A stretch of 34,792 bases of DNA. Source: an uncultured Clostridium sp. (GTDB taxonomy: Bacteria; Bacillota; Clostridia; Lachnospirales; Lachnospiraceae). Location: the NCBI GenBank assembly GCA_938036545.1, contig CALHQJ010000021.1, positions 1 through 34,792 on the forward strand, written 5' to 3'. Numbering within the stretch: position 1 is the first letter of the stretch; each line of letters opens with the position of its first letter. The notes below the pieces were generated by a model. It did not search any database and was not told where the DNA came from. It saw only the letters and a list, made by a program, of their open reading frames with translations. Shown here in pieces: positions 7,525-14,436 of this stretch. The position numbers and the translations under genes were made by a program.

Positions 7525-8532
7525 CTATTGAAGCGTTTTTACCGTTTCGACAAAGCTGTCAAAGAAACCGGTGGAATTCATGATTTCAAAACTTTCATCC
7601 ATCAGTTTGCAATATTCGACCGGCGATATCATCCGGTCATATTCCGTTTTCCAGACCAAATTCTCCGGTTTCTCACCGGTTTCTTCCGCAATCGTCAGTC
7701 TGATCAGATCTTTCCGCCCGTTTTCAAAAACCTCATACAGCATTTCCTTGTTCTCCTGTAAAGAAGCTTCCATGCCGGATTTAAAAATTTCATCCTTTTC
7801 CAACCAGTCGTTTACCTTTGTGATTTCATCGGCATAAGTCTGCCGGAACTGTTCCGGAAACTTTTGCAGTTCAACTCCGCTCCCGAGACAGTAGTTAATG
7901 ACTCCGTCGGTATTGCGGCTGATAAAACCATAGGAAAAGGCAAGCGCCTTCCGCTGCTCGTCCGTCAACGAACTTTTGTACATAAAGATATTGTAGGCCA
8001 TGAACGATGCAATCAAAACTACCGGAAAAGCAAGGGCAATCAACGTATCTTTTACATAATGACCGCGACCGGCAAGGTTATGCTTATGACGATAGTTTTC
8101 GATCCTGAAGGCGGTAAGCGTAGCGCCGACGATAACCAGCCACCAGATCAGCAGCCACCACAGCCCCGAACCCGAAGCCTGTCCGCTTTCCGCTCTCATG
8201 TAGAGAACGGACACCCTGTCAAAAGTATACAAGGCGGCAAACAACAGCAGCGACCAGCGATATCCTTTAACGTTCAGATAGCACAGCGGACATAAGATAA
8301 CGGAAACGCCGACCGCCTCCGAATAGCTTCCCGTCACCGCCGCCCCTATCCAGGTTAAAATCAGCACCAGCATCGACGGCCAGAAGCGGGCCGATTTGTA
8401 CCATTTTACCTCGCCGTAACGTTCCGCACCTTTGCGAATATCTTCTTTATCCGCCCACAAAGAAGCGCTGATCCAGTTTCTCTCCTTCGCCTTTTCCTCG
8501 GCGGCCGGTTGTTTGCCTTTGTTTTCAGTCAT
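7525..8532 (-). CDS. Unknown multi-pass membrane protein
   Basis: Protein of 335 aa, not recognised. After a charged cytoplasmic N-terminus (about 1-48) come roughly five hydrophobic segments: about 50-68, 72-90, 92-112, 124-143 and 163-185. The last carries PVVLIASFMAYNIFMYKSS. The C-terminal 145 residues are soluble, charged and helix-rich and end near GFFDSFVETVKTLQ. The start 9 bp after the MazG-like gene and the shared terminator show it is the last gene of folA-thyA-mazG-like. Nothing in the sequence points to an enzyme activity; the soluble tail could be extracytoplasmic or a partner-binding domain. Confidence 0.7.
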   Translation of the reverse strand: MTENKGKQPAAEEKAKERNWISASLWADKEDIRKGAERYGEVKWYKSARFWPSMLVLILTWIGAAVTGSYSEAVGVSVILCPLCYLNVKGYRWSLLLFAALYTFDRVSVLYMRAESGQASGSGLWWLLIWWLVIVGATLTAFRIENYRHKHNLAGRGHYVKDTLIALAFPVVLIASFMAYNIFMYKSSLTDEQRKALAFSYGFISRNTDGVINYCLGSGVELQKFPEQFRQTYADEITKVNDWLEKDEIFKSGMEASLQENKEMLYEVFENGRKDLIRLTIAEETGEKPENLVWKTEYDRMISPVEYCKLMDESFEIMNSTGFFDSFVETVKTLQ

Positions 8533-8541
8533 GGTTTACTC

Positions 8542-8946
8542 CTAGTCTTTTTTAAATTTCATATACTCCGGGGAAAAGCCGTGCGGATGACGAGCCCGCA
8601 GTTTTTCCACATTGTGACGGATCACTTCGTCCATGTCAACGTCAAGCGCGATCGCCGCCTGCATGGCATACCAGCAGACGTCGCTCAGTTCATCGACCAG
8701 TTTCTGCCGGTTTTCCTCGCTCAGTTCCTTGTTATGGAATTTCAGCTTTTTCCACAAGTCTCCGATCTCTCCCGCTTCGCCGGCCAAACCTGCCACCGCA
8801 TTGTCCATGCGGGAAAAGTTGCCGTCCAGCCAGCGGGAAATTTCCGCCGCGCGTTCCATAAAAAGTTCGTCTTTTTTGCCGATTTCGGAAGTCACGTCAT
8901 CGACAAATTTTGCATATTCGTCGAAAAAAACTTTTATTTCATTCAT
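8542..8946 (-). CDS. MazG-like nucleotide pyrophosphohydrolase
   Basis: Protein of 134 aa of the all-alpha NTP pyrophosphatase superfamily, which hydrolyses (d)NTPs to (d)NMP and pyrophosphate and clears damaged or excess nucleotides. The metal-binding pattern is visible as GLAGEAGEIGDLWKK (E57, E60) and, 26 residues later, DELSDVCWY (E86, D89). The length fits a single-domain MazG/RS21-C6 type rather than two-domain MazG. It starts 13 bp after thyA. Next to thymidylate synthase, a dCTPase or dUTPase-like role supplying or guarding the dUMP/dTMP pool is a reasonable inference, not shown. Confidence 0.82.
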   Translation of the reverse strand: MNEIKVFFDEYAKFVDDVTSEIGKKDELFMERAAEISRWLDGNFSRMDNAVAGLAGEAGEIGDLWKKLKFHNKELSEENRQKLVDELSDVCWYAMQAAIALDVDMDEVIRHNVEKLRARHPHGFSPEYMKFKKD

Positions 8947-8959
8947 TTAACTCTCCTCA

Positions 8960-9745
8960 TTAAACTGCCACTTGAGCCTTGATAGCATCATAACATTGAT
9001 AATCAGTCAGCTCAAAGTCCTCATATCGGAAATCGTTTATGTCCCTGACGGCCGGATTGATCTTCATCGTCGGCAGCGCCAGCGGCCGGCGGGACAATTG
9101 CTCTTTTACCTGATCGAAGTGATTATGATAAATATGCGTGTCGCCCAGCGTATGCACAAACTCGCCCGGCTCAAACCCGGTAACCTGCGCCACCATCATT
9201 GTCAAAAGCGCATAAGAGGCAATATTGAACGGCACCCCCAAAAACATGTCGCAACTGCGCTGATAAAGCATGCAGGAAAGCCGGTTGCCGGCAGTGTAAA
9301 ACTGAAACATCATATGGCACGGCGGCAGCCGCATCTCTTTGATTTTGCCGACGTTCCAGGCCGAAACGATCATCCGCCGGTCGTTGGGATCGTGTTTTAA
9401 TTTTTCAATCACTTCGGCCAGCTGATCTATCCCTTCGTTGTTCCAGTTGCGCCACTGGGAACCGTAAACCGGGCCGAGGTCGCCGTTTTCGTCCGCCCAT
9501 TCGTTCCAGATGCGGACGCCGTGTTCCTGCAGGTATCTGACGTTGGTATCGCCTTTGATAAACCATAAAAGCTCATAAATAATGCTTTTCAGGTGCATTT
9601 TTTTGGTTGTCATCAAAGGAAAGCCTTTGGTCAAATCAAACCGCATCTGCCGGCCGAAAACCGAGCGGGTGCCGACCCCGGTGCGGTCTTCTTTGTCAAC
9701 CCCGTTCTCCAAAACGTCTTTTAACAGATCCAAATACTGCTGCAT
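8960..9745 (-). CDS. thyA: Thymidylate synthase
   Basis: Protein of 261 aa, near the 264 aa of the E. coli enzyme. It makes dTMP from dUMP with methylene-tetrahydrofolate, leaving dihydrofolate for the next enzyme. Seen: RTGVGTRSVFG (about 21-31, phosphate binding), catalytic C143 in LPPCHMMFQFY, RSCDMFLGVPFNIASYALL and the C-terminal HTLGDTHIYHNH. Its ATG overlaps the folA stop by one base (TGATG), which implies translational coupling. The upstream partner folA regenerates the cofactor it consumes. Confidence 0.97.
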   Translation of the reverse strand: MQQYLDLLKDVLENGVDKEDRTGVGTRSVFGRQMRFDLTKGFPLMTTKKMHLKSIIYELLWFIKGDTNVRYLQEHGVRIWNEWADENGDLGPVYGSQWRNWNNEGIDQLAEVIEKLKHDPNDRRMIVSAWNVGKIKEMRLPPCHMMFQFYTAGNRLSCMLYQRSCDMFLGVPFNIASYALLTMMVAQVTGFEPGEFVHTLGDTHIYHNHFDQVKEQLSRRPLALPTMKINPAVRDINDFRYEDFELTDYQCYDAIKAQVAV

Positions 9746-10320
9746 CAGTCCATCCCTTCCTCAATTGCCCCGACGATATGTTTCAACACGCTCTGGTCAA
9801 CAAACTCGCCCCGGCGGACCAGAACCCGGGTCGTAATGCCGTCCAGCTCATAATCGGCGGAAATCTGCCGGTAATTTTTGTTTAAAACTTCGACACAGGA
9901 GGTTATCGTTACCGGTTCGCCCTCAAGTCCCGCCTTCAGTTCGCCGTCGTAAACGCAGTCGACGACGATTTCGGGCATCAGCTTGGCGCCGCCGGTCATA
10001 AACAGTTTGTAAATCGTCGCTCCGCCGACAATGTACAAATCTTCCTCAAAATCCTTGAAAAACCGAACGTCATTCACGACAAAATGCTTCTCCGGATCGG
10101 AAACTTCATAGTTTTCTTCCGGCGTCAATACGAAAATTCTGCGATCGGGCAGCGTCCGCCCGGGAAAACTCTCATAAGTCTTCTGTCCCGCCGCCAGCGC
10201 CTGCCCGGTCGTAATCCGGCGAAAACGCCGGAAGTCGGATTTCACGTGCCAGGGGATATGCGGCCCGATTCCGATAATGTTATCCCCTTTGTGACGGCAC
10301 CAGATTGCAACTTTTGTCAT
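9745..10320 (-). CDS. folA: Dihydrofolate reductase
   Basis: Protein of 191 aa that reduces dihydrofolate to tetrahydrofolate with NADPH. Seen: IGIGPHIPWHVKSDFRRF with catalytic W24 and D29 region, and the nucleotide-binding YIVGGATIY (about 96-104). The ATG at 10320 is chosen because GGAAGGGG lies just upstream and the fold starts at VAIW; a longer in-frame start 21 codons earlier lacks support. An oddity is the segment A-G-Q-K-T-Y-E-S near 44-51. The family usually has G-R-K/H-T-W-E-S there, and that Arg contacts the 2'-phosphate of NADPH. The C-terminus is slightly longer than usual. First gene of the operon. Confidence 0.92.
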   Translation of the reverse strand: MTKVAIWCRHKGDNIIGIGPHIPWHVKSDFRRFRRITTGQALAAGQKTYESFPGRTLPDRRIFVLTPEENYEVSDPEKHFVVNDVRFFKDFEEDLYIVGGATIYKLFMTGGAKLMPEIVVDCVYDGELKAGLEGEPVTITSCVEVLNKNYRQISADYELDGITTRVLVRRGEFVDQSVLKHIVGAIEEGMD

Positions 10321-10426
10321 TGCGCCCCTTCCTAATATGTCACTTACGGGAACGTATCTTATCATTTGTCCGCCGCTTGACAAGCCGGTTAGTCAAGTTA
10401 TCACACAATTATTTGCGTTAAAGCAC

Positions 10427-10455
10427 TTGCAAAATAACCAAAGATCGCTTAGAAT
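10427..10455 (+). promoter_or_regulatory. Sigma70 promoter of tmRNA
   Basis: TTGCAA (10427-10432), a 17-bp spacer and TAGAAT (10450-10455) sit in the intergenic region between folA (minus) and the tmRNA acceptor piece. Transcription would begin near 10462. Confidence 0.7.
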
Positions 10456-10461
10456 AATAAG

Positions 10462-10750
10462 CGTTGAGCAATCAACTGTGACACCAGAGGCTGTGTGAAA
10501 TAGATATTCTGGACCCGGGGGCGGTACCCGGCGCCTCCACCAAAAAGCTTTTTTAAGGGGGCGAAACAGGATCGACAGGGTATAATAAAGGCATTTTGCC
10601 GTGTCCGGTGAGATACCACCGTTATCGGTTCAAAACAAAATGAATGCTAACGATAATGAATTAGCACCCGTTGCTTTGGCTGCTTAATTTAGCAGTTGCA
10701 ACAAACGCAAATTCTCATGACTATGGTTAGTCGTGAGTGGGGAGTGAGCC
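10462..10750 (+). ncRNA. ssrA: Two-piece (permuted) tmRNA
   Basis: This is a circularly permuted tmRNA as found in alphaproteobacteria. The acceptor piece comes first (about 10462-10542), with T-arm CCGGG/CCCGG around loop GGCGGTA and the 3' end CGCCTCC-A-CCA. A short AT-rich spacer (10543-10556) follows. The coding piece starts with GGGGGCG at 10557 and pairs with CGCCTCC, giving the G3-U70 wobble (U at 10536) that alanyl-tRNA synthetase reads. The tag frame is GCT at 10646 through TAA at 10685-10687 and encodes ANDNELAPVALAA. Processing must excise the spacer. Exact mature ends are estimated. The substrate adaptor gene sspB follows. Confidence 0.93.
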
Positions 10751-10778
10751 ACCCAGCAACAGAACGGCTCGTTTTTTT
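10746..10778 (+). terminator. Terminator of tmRNA
   Basis: GAGCC (10746-10750) pairs with GGCTC (10766-10770), followed by G and seven T residues. It separates the tmRNA from sspB, whose start codon is only 28 bp further on. Read-through or a promoter hidden here would be needed for sspB expression. Confidence 0.75.
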
Positions 10779-10805
10779 GAGTTTAAACGACGGGAACGGC
10801 GCAAA

Positions 10806-11261
10806 ATGGAAAAATATTTGAGCGAAATCAATTATGATCAATTGGTGGAAAAAGCTTTGAAACATGTTGTGATCGAAGCCTTGAAAATCGTCGAAAGACA
10901 AGGCCTTCCGGGAGATCATCATTTTTATGTCGCTTTCCGCACCGACCACCCGGGGGTTAAAATGGACGACCTGCTGCGCAGTCAGTACCCGAAAGAAATG
11001 ACCATCGTGCTGCAAAACCAGTTTTCCGACCTTGCGGTAAACGACAACGGTTTTGCCGTCACCCTCAAATTCAGCCGGGTTCCCTATCGGTTGGAAATTC
11101 CCTTTGCCGCCGTTACCTATTTCGGCGATCCGAGCGTGCGCTTCGGTGTCAGCTTCGGCAGCGAAATAGACAGCAACACCCCGCCGGAGGAAACCAAACC
11201 GACTCCCAAAAACGCCGACGTCGTTTCCATCGACGCCTTCCGGAAAAAGGGCAATGCTTAA
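10806..11261 (+). CDS. sspB: ClpXP adaptor SspB, alphaproteobacterial type
   Basis: Protein of 151 aa that binds ssrA-tagged proteins and delivers them to ClpXP. Residues 1-120 form the substrate-binding domain (MEKYLSEINYDQLVEKALKH; FSRVPYRLEIPFAAVTYFGDPS). A flexible acidic/proline linker (about 121-137) leads to the ClpX-docking tail VVSIDAFRKK (139-148). The ATG at 10806 matches the family start; upstream in-frame codons run through the tmRNA terminator. It lies directly behind the tmRNA that makes its ligand. It overlaps the next gene by 8 bp. Confidence 0.92.
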   Translation: MEKYLSEINYDQLVEKALKHVVIEALKIVERQGLPGDHHFYVAFRTDHPGVKMDDLLRSQYPKEMTIVLQNQFSDLAVNDNGFAVTLKFSRVPYRLEIPFAAVTYFGDPSVRFGVSFGSEIDSNTPPEETKPTPKNADVVSIDAFRKKGNA

Positions 11262-11472
11262 AAAATCCGTCATTATTGCCGGCCGGCACAATACCAGCAT
11301 TTCCATTGAGCGGGAATTTTATGACGAACTGCTGGCCGTCTGCCGGGAACGAAACATCTCGCTTAACGCGCTTGTCACCGAAATAGATTCCGCCCGCGGC
11401 GGAGAAAACAACCTCTCTGCCGCCGTCCGCATTTATATCCTGCAATATCTGAAAAACAAAATACCGGGATAA
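11254..11472 (+). CDS. Ribbon-helix-helix domain protein
   Basis: Protein of 72 aa. The strand RHNTSISIEREFYDELLAV, helix RNISLNALVTEIDSAR and final NLSAAVRIYILQYL match the RHH_4 family common in alphaproteobacteria. Such proteins usually dimerise and bind DNA, but the target is unknown. Its ATG lies inside the end of sspB (8-bp overlap), so the two are translationally coupled. The same sspB/RHH order could mean a regulator that travels with the adaptor gene. Confidence 0.8.
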   Translation: MLKKSVIIAGRHNTSISIEREFYDELLAVCRERNISLNALVTEIDSARGGENNLSAAVRIYILQYLKNKIPG

Positions 11473-11489
11473 TTTATTGCCAAAAAAAC

Positions 11490-11518
11490 TTGCCGGAATT
11501 TTACAAATATAGTATAAT
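11490..11518 (+). promoter_or_regulatory. Sigma70 promoter of the truncated secreted-protein gene
   Basis: TTGCCG (11490-11495), a 17-bp spacer and a perfect TATAAT (11513-11518), 35 bp before the ATG at 11554. This shows that an independent alphaproteobacterial transcription unit begins just before the sequence is interrupted. Confidence 0.7.
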
Positions 11519-11553
11519 ACGATCCGTATATCAAATTTGCGGAAAGAAACAAA

Positions 11554-11697
11554 ATGGCAAACTGGTTTCAAAAAATGTTCATCGGTTCGGTATTGGCCGG
11601 TTCTCTCTCGGTTCCGCCCGTTCATGCCGAAAACGCCGCGCAGGATGCGAAAACAAACCTGACGGAAGCGCCCGCCCCCGACAAAATGACGGAGTAG
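11554..11697 (+). pseudogene. 5' fragment of an exported protein, cut at the junction
   Basis: The 47 codons start with a clear Sec signal peptide: MANWFQKMFIG, hydrophobic SVLAGSLSV, then PPVHA before the likely cleavage. A low-complexity mature start ENAAQDAKTNL continues to APAPDK. The frame ends at TAG (11695-11697). Those last bases coincide with sequence that also reads as prmA, so the stop is most likely created by the join rather than natural. The product cannot be identified from the remaining 20 mature residues; it could be a periplasmic protease, a lipoprotein-like factor or an envelope protein. Confidence 0.6.
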
Positions 11698-11700
11698 CCA
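11680..11700. other. Junction between alphaproteobacterial and clostridial DNA
   Basis: Left of this point genes, codon choice and the two-piece tmRNA are alphaproteobacterial. Right of it they are clostridial. Both flanking genes are broken here: an exported protein loses its 3' end and prmA loses its 5' end. From GACGGAGTAGCC (11688) onward the reading matches the DGVAxVSFY part of PrmA. No integrase, att site, insertion sequence or long repeat marks the point. Confidence 0.85.
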
Positions 11701-12473
11701 GAGTCAGCTTTTACTTAGATGACGAGGATGATGCAGAAGAGATTCTTAAAAAGGTGGAAGAAGAACTGGACGATCTGGCTATGTTTACAGATTTAGGAGC
11801 CAGAACCATTGAAGCTTCTGAGACAGAGGATAAAGACTGGATCAACAACTGGAAGCAGTATTTTAAGCCTTTTACAGTGGACAACATTTTGATTAAGCCT
11901 ACCTGGGAAGAGATTCCGGAGGAGCATAAGGATAAATTATTAATTCAGATCGATCCAGGGACGGCCTTTGGCACCGGCATGCATGAGACAACCCAGCTGT
12001 GTATCCGCCAGCTTCAAAAATACGTAACTCCAGAGACAAAGGTATTGGACGTAGGAACCGGAAGCGGTATTTTAGGAATTGCTGCTTTAAAGCTTGGCGC
12101 AAAAGAAGTAAGAGGTACGGATTTAGATGAAAATGCCATCCAGGCAGTAGGAGAAAACCTGGAATCCAACCAGATTTCCGGTGATAAGTTTGCCGTAATC
12201 CAGGGAAACATTATTGATGAGAAAGAGGTTCAGGACTGGGCCGGATATGAGTGGTGCGATATTGCAGTTGCCAATATCCTGGCAGACGTGATTATTATGC
12301 TTCAAAAGGAAATACCGGTTCATATCAAGCACGGCGGTATTTTTATTACATCCGGCATTATTAACATGAAAGAACAGGCAGTTCGGGAAGCCTTTGAGGC
12401 AAATCAGGAATTTGAAGTCATTGAGGTTACGTATCAGGGAGAATGGGTTTCTGTAACAGCCAGGAGAAAATAA
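11688..12473 (+). pseudogene. prmA: Ribosomal protein L11 methyltransferase, 5'-truncated
   Basis: About 261 residues remain of an enzyme of roughly 310-320. PrmA trimethylates ribosomal protein L11. The surviving part starts with DGVARVSFYLDDEDDAEE, the end of the N-terminal L11-recognition domain. It continues through DPGTAFGTGMHETTQLC, the SAM-binding LDVGTGSGILGIAALKLGA, VANILADVI and the C-terminal EWVSVTARRK, all intact. The first 50-60 residues and the natural start are missing because the sequence changes genome at its 5' end. An in-frame extension back to 11490 is alphaproteobacterial sequence and should not be counted as protein. It is followed by rsmE one base after its stop. Confidence 0.9.
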
Positions 12474-12474
12474 C

Positions 12475-13218
12475 ATGCATCACTTTTTTGTTTCTCCCCA
12501 GTCTGTGGGGGAAGAGAAGATTGTCATTACCGGTTCAGACGTCAACCACATCAAAAACGCCCTGCGGATGAAGCCGGGGGAGCTTATTCAGATCAGCGAC
12601 GGTCTTGGAAGCGATTACCTGTGTAGGATTGAACATATGGAAAACAGCCAGGTAGAAGCAGCCATTGTGGAAAAAACAGGCAGCGGAGAGCTTCCTGTGC
12701 GGATCTATTTATTTCAGGGGCTTCCCAAATCGGACAAGATGGAACTGATTATCCAAAAGGCAGTAGAACTGGGGGTCTATTCAGTCATTCCCACAGCTAC
12801 GAAAAATGCGGTGGTAAAGCTGGATGGAAAAAAAGAAAAATCTAAGCTGGACAGATGGCAGGCCATTGCGGAGAGTGGGGCAAAGCAGTCTAAACGGGGA
12901 ATTATCCCTCAGATTGAACGGGTTATGTCCTTTCAGGAGGCCCTTCAGTTTGCCGCCGGACTGGATGCAGTCTGGATTCCTTATGAACATGAATCAGGTA
13001 TGGAGAGTACGAGGAAAGCTCTGGAGCAGATCGGCCCCCAAACCGGTTCCCTGGGCATTTTTATCGGGCCGGAAGGCGGCTTTGACGAGAATGAGATCCA
13101 GCTGGCAAGAGAAATGGGAGCAGCGCCAATTTCCCTGGGAAAACGGATTCTTCGTACAGAGACTGCAGCCATTGCAGTCCTGTCTCTTGTAATGATGAAG
13201 GCTGAGGGCGCATATTAG
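12475..13218 (+). CDS. rsmE: 16S rRNA (uracil-1498-N3)-methyltransferase
   Basis: Protein of 247 aa of the SPOUT class that methylates U1498 of 16S rRNA in the small subunit. The N-terminal PUA-like domain is about 1-75 (MHHFFVSPQS). The knotted catalytic domain follows, with LFQGLPKSDKMELIIQKAVELG, IFIGPEGGFDENEIQLARE and SLGKRILRTETAAI. GGAG in the end of prmA is its ribosome binding site and the gap is one base. The prmA-rsmE pair is a common order in Firmicutes and links two translation-apparatus methylases. Confidence 0.96.
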   Translation: MHHFFVSPQSVGEEKIVITGSDVNHIKNALRMKPGELIQISDGLGSDYLCRIEHMENSQVEAAIVEKTGSGELPVRIYLFQGLPKSDKMELIIQKAVELGVYSVIPTATKNAVVKLDGKKEKSKLDRWQAIAESGAKQSKRGIIPQIERVMSFQEALQFAAGLDAVWIPYEHESGMESTRKALEQIGPQTGSLGIFIGPEGGFDENEIQLAREMGAAPISLGKRILRTETAAIAVLSLVMMKAEGAY

Positions 13219-13246
13219 AGATGCTGGTTTAAGGAGCAGATAGAAC

Positions 13247-14413
13247 ATGATAAGTCACAATGAAATTTATTTGGATAATTCCGCTACTACAAAAGTACTG
13301 GACAGTGTAAAAGAGATTGTGGTGAAGACCATGACCGAGGATTACGGCAATCCTTCTGCCAGACACCGGAAGGGAAAAGAAGCAGAAGATTATGTCAAAG
13401 AGGCGGCAGACATCATTGCAAAGACCCTGAAGGTTCAGCCCAAAGAGATCCTCTTTACTTCCGGAGGAACTGAGTCCAATAATATGGCCCTTATCGGTGC
13501 GGCTATGGCAAATAAACGGGCTGGAAACCATATCGTAACCACCCGCATTGAACATCCGTCCGTTTACAACCCTCTGATCTTTTTAGAAGAGCTGGGGTTT
13601 GAAGTAACCTATCTTTCTGTAGATGGAGATGGCCATATTTCTCTGGAAGAATTGAGAGAAAGCCTGTGTCCCGATACGATTTTAGTCTCTATTATGTATG
13701 TAAACAATGAGATAGGGGCAGTAGAACCCATAGAGAAAATCAACTCTGTAATTCGGGAAAAAAGCCCCAAAGCGCTGTTCCATGTAGATGCCATTCAGGC
13801 ATATGGAAAATACCAGATTCGCCCTAAAAAGCAGGGAATCGACCTGCTTTCAGTCAGCGCCCACAAGATTCACGGCCCCAAGGGAGTCGGATTTTTATAC
13901 ATGAATGAAAAGGCAAAAGTAAAGCCTCTGATTTTAGGCGGCGGCCAGCAGCGGAATATGCGTTCCGGTACAGAAAACGTGCCTGGAATAGCAGGATTAG
14001 GACAGGCAGCTAAAGAAGCATACACAGATTTTGAAGAGAAGATTTCCTACCTTTGCAGTTTGAAGGACTATTTTACCGATGGGGTATCAGAACTGGACGG
14101 AGTCGTAGTAAACAGCAAAAAAGGATTAGACAGTGCGCCTCAGATTGCCAGCGTAAGCTTTCGGGGAGTCCGCAGCGAGGTGCTGCTTCATGCTTTGGAA
14201 GAAAAGGGGATTTACGTTTCCTCCGGCTCTGCATGCTCTTCCAATCATCCGGCTATCAGCGGTACTTTAAAAAGTATAGGAGTAGGAAGAGAATATTTAG
14301 ATGCTACGTTACGATTCAGCTTCAGCCGTTTTAACACTGTGGAAGAAATCGACAGGTGCATAGAGGCGCTGAAGGAGCTGCTTCCGGTTCTGCGCCGGTA
14401 TCAGCGAGGATAG
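13247..14413 (+). CDS. Cysteine desulfurase, NifS/IscS type, likely ThiI partner
   Basis: Protein of 388 aa, a PLP enzyme releasing sulfur from cysteine as a protein persulfide. Seen: YLDNSATTKV at the start, TSGGTESNN (71-79), PLP lysine K207 in SVSAHKIHGPKG and the persulfide cysteine C330 in SSGSACSSNHP. The long loop carrying the Cys suggests the IscS/NifS class I. It stands 23 bp ahead of thiI. In Bacillus the desulfurase NifZ next to ThiI supplies sulfur for 4-thiouridine, and this gene probably does the same. AGGAG precedes the ATG. Confidence 0.9.
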   Translation: MISHNEIYLDNSATTKVLDSVKEIVVKTMTEDYGNPSARHRKGKEAEDYVKEAADIIAKTLKVQPKEILFTSGGTESNNMALIGAAMANKRAGNHIVTTRIEHPSVYNPLIFLEELGFEVTYLSVDGDGHISLEELRESLCPDTILVSIMYVNNEIGAVEPIEKINSVIREKSPKALFHVDAIQAYGKYQIRPKKQGIDLLSVSAHKIHGPKGVGFLYMNEKAKVKPLILGGGQQRNMRSGTENVPGIAGLGQAAKEAYTDFEEKISYLCSLKDYFTDGVSELDGVVVNSKKGLDSAPQIASVSFRGVRSEVLLHALEEKGIYVSSGSACSSNHPAISGTLKSIGVGREYLDATLRFSFSRFNTVEEIDRCIEALKELLPVLRRYQRG

Positions 14414-14436
14414 TTACAATACAGGAAGGAATTAAT

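Noticed and set aside
10543..10556. AT-rich hairpin between the tmRNA pieces as a terminator
   Set aside because: It is the short spacer excised during maturation of permuted tmRNA; a stop here would prevent synthesis of the coding piece.
11490..11687. In-frame extension of prmA upstream of 11688, giving a 327-aa apparent protein
   Set aside because: The extra 66 codons are alphaproteobacterial sequence that includes a promoter, a ribosome binding region and another gene's signal peptide in a different frame. They do not resemble the PrmA N-terminus.
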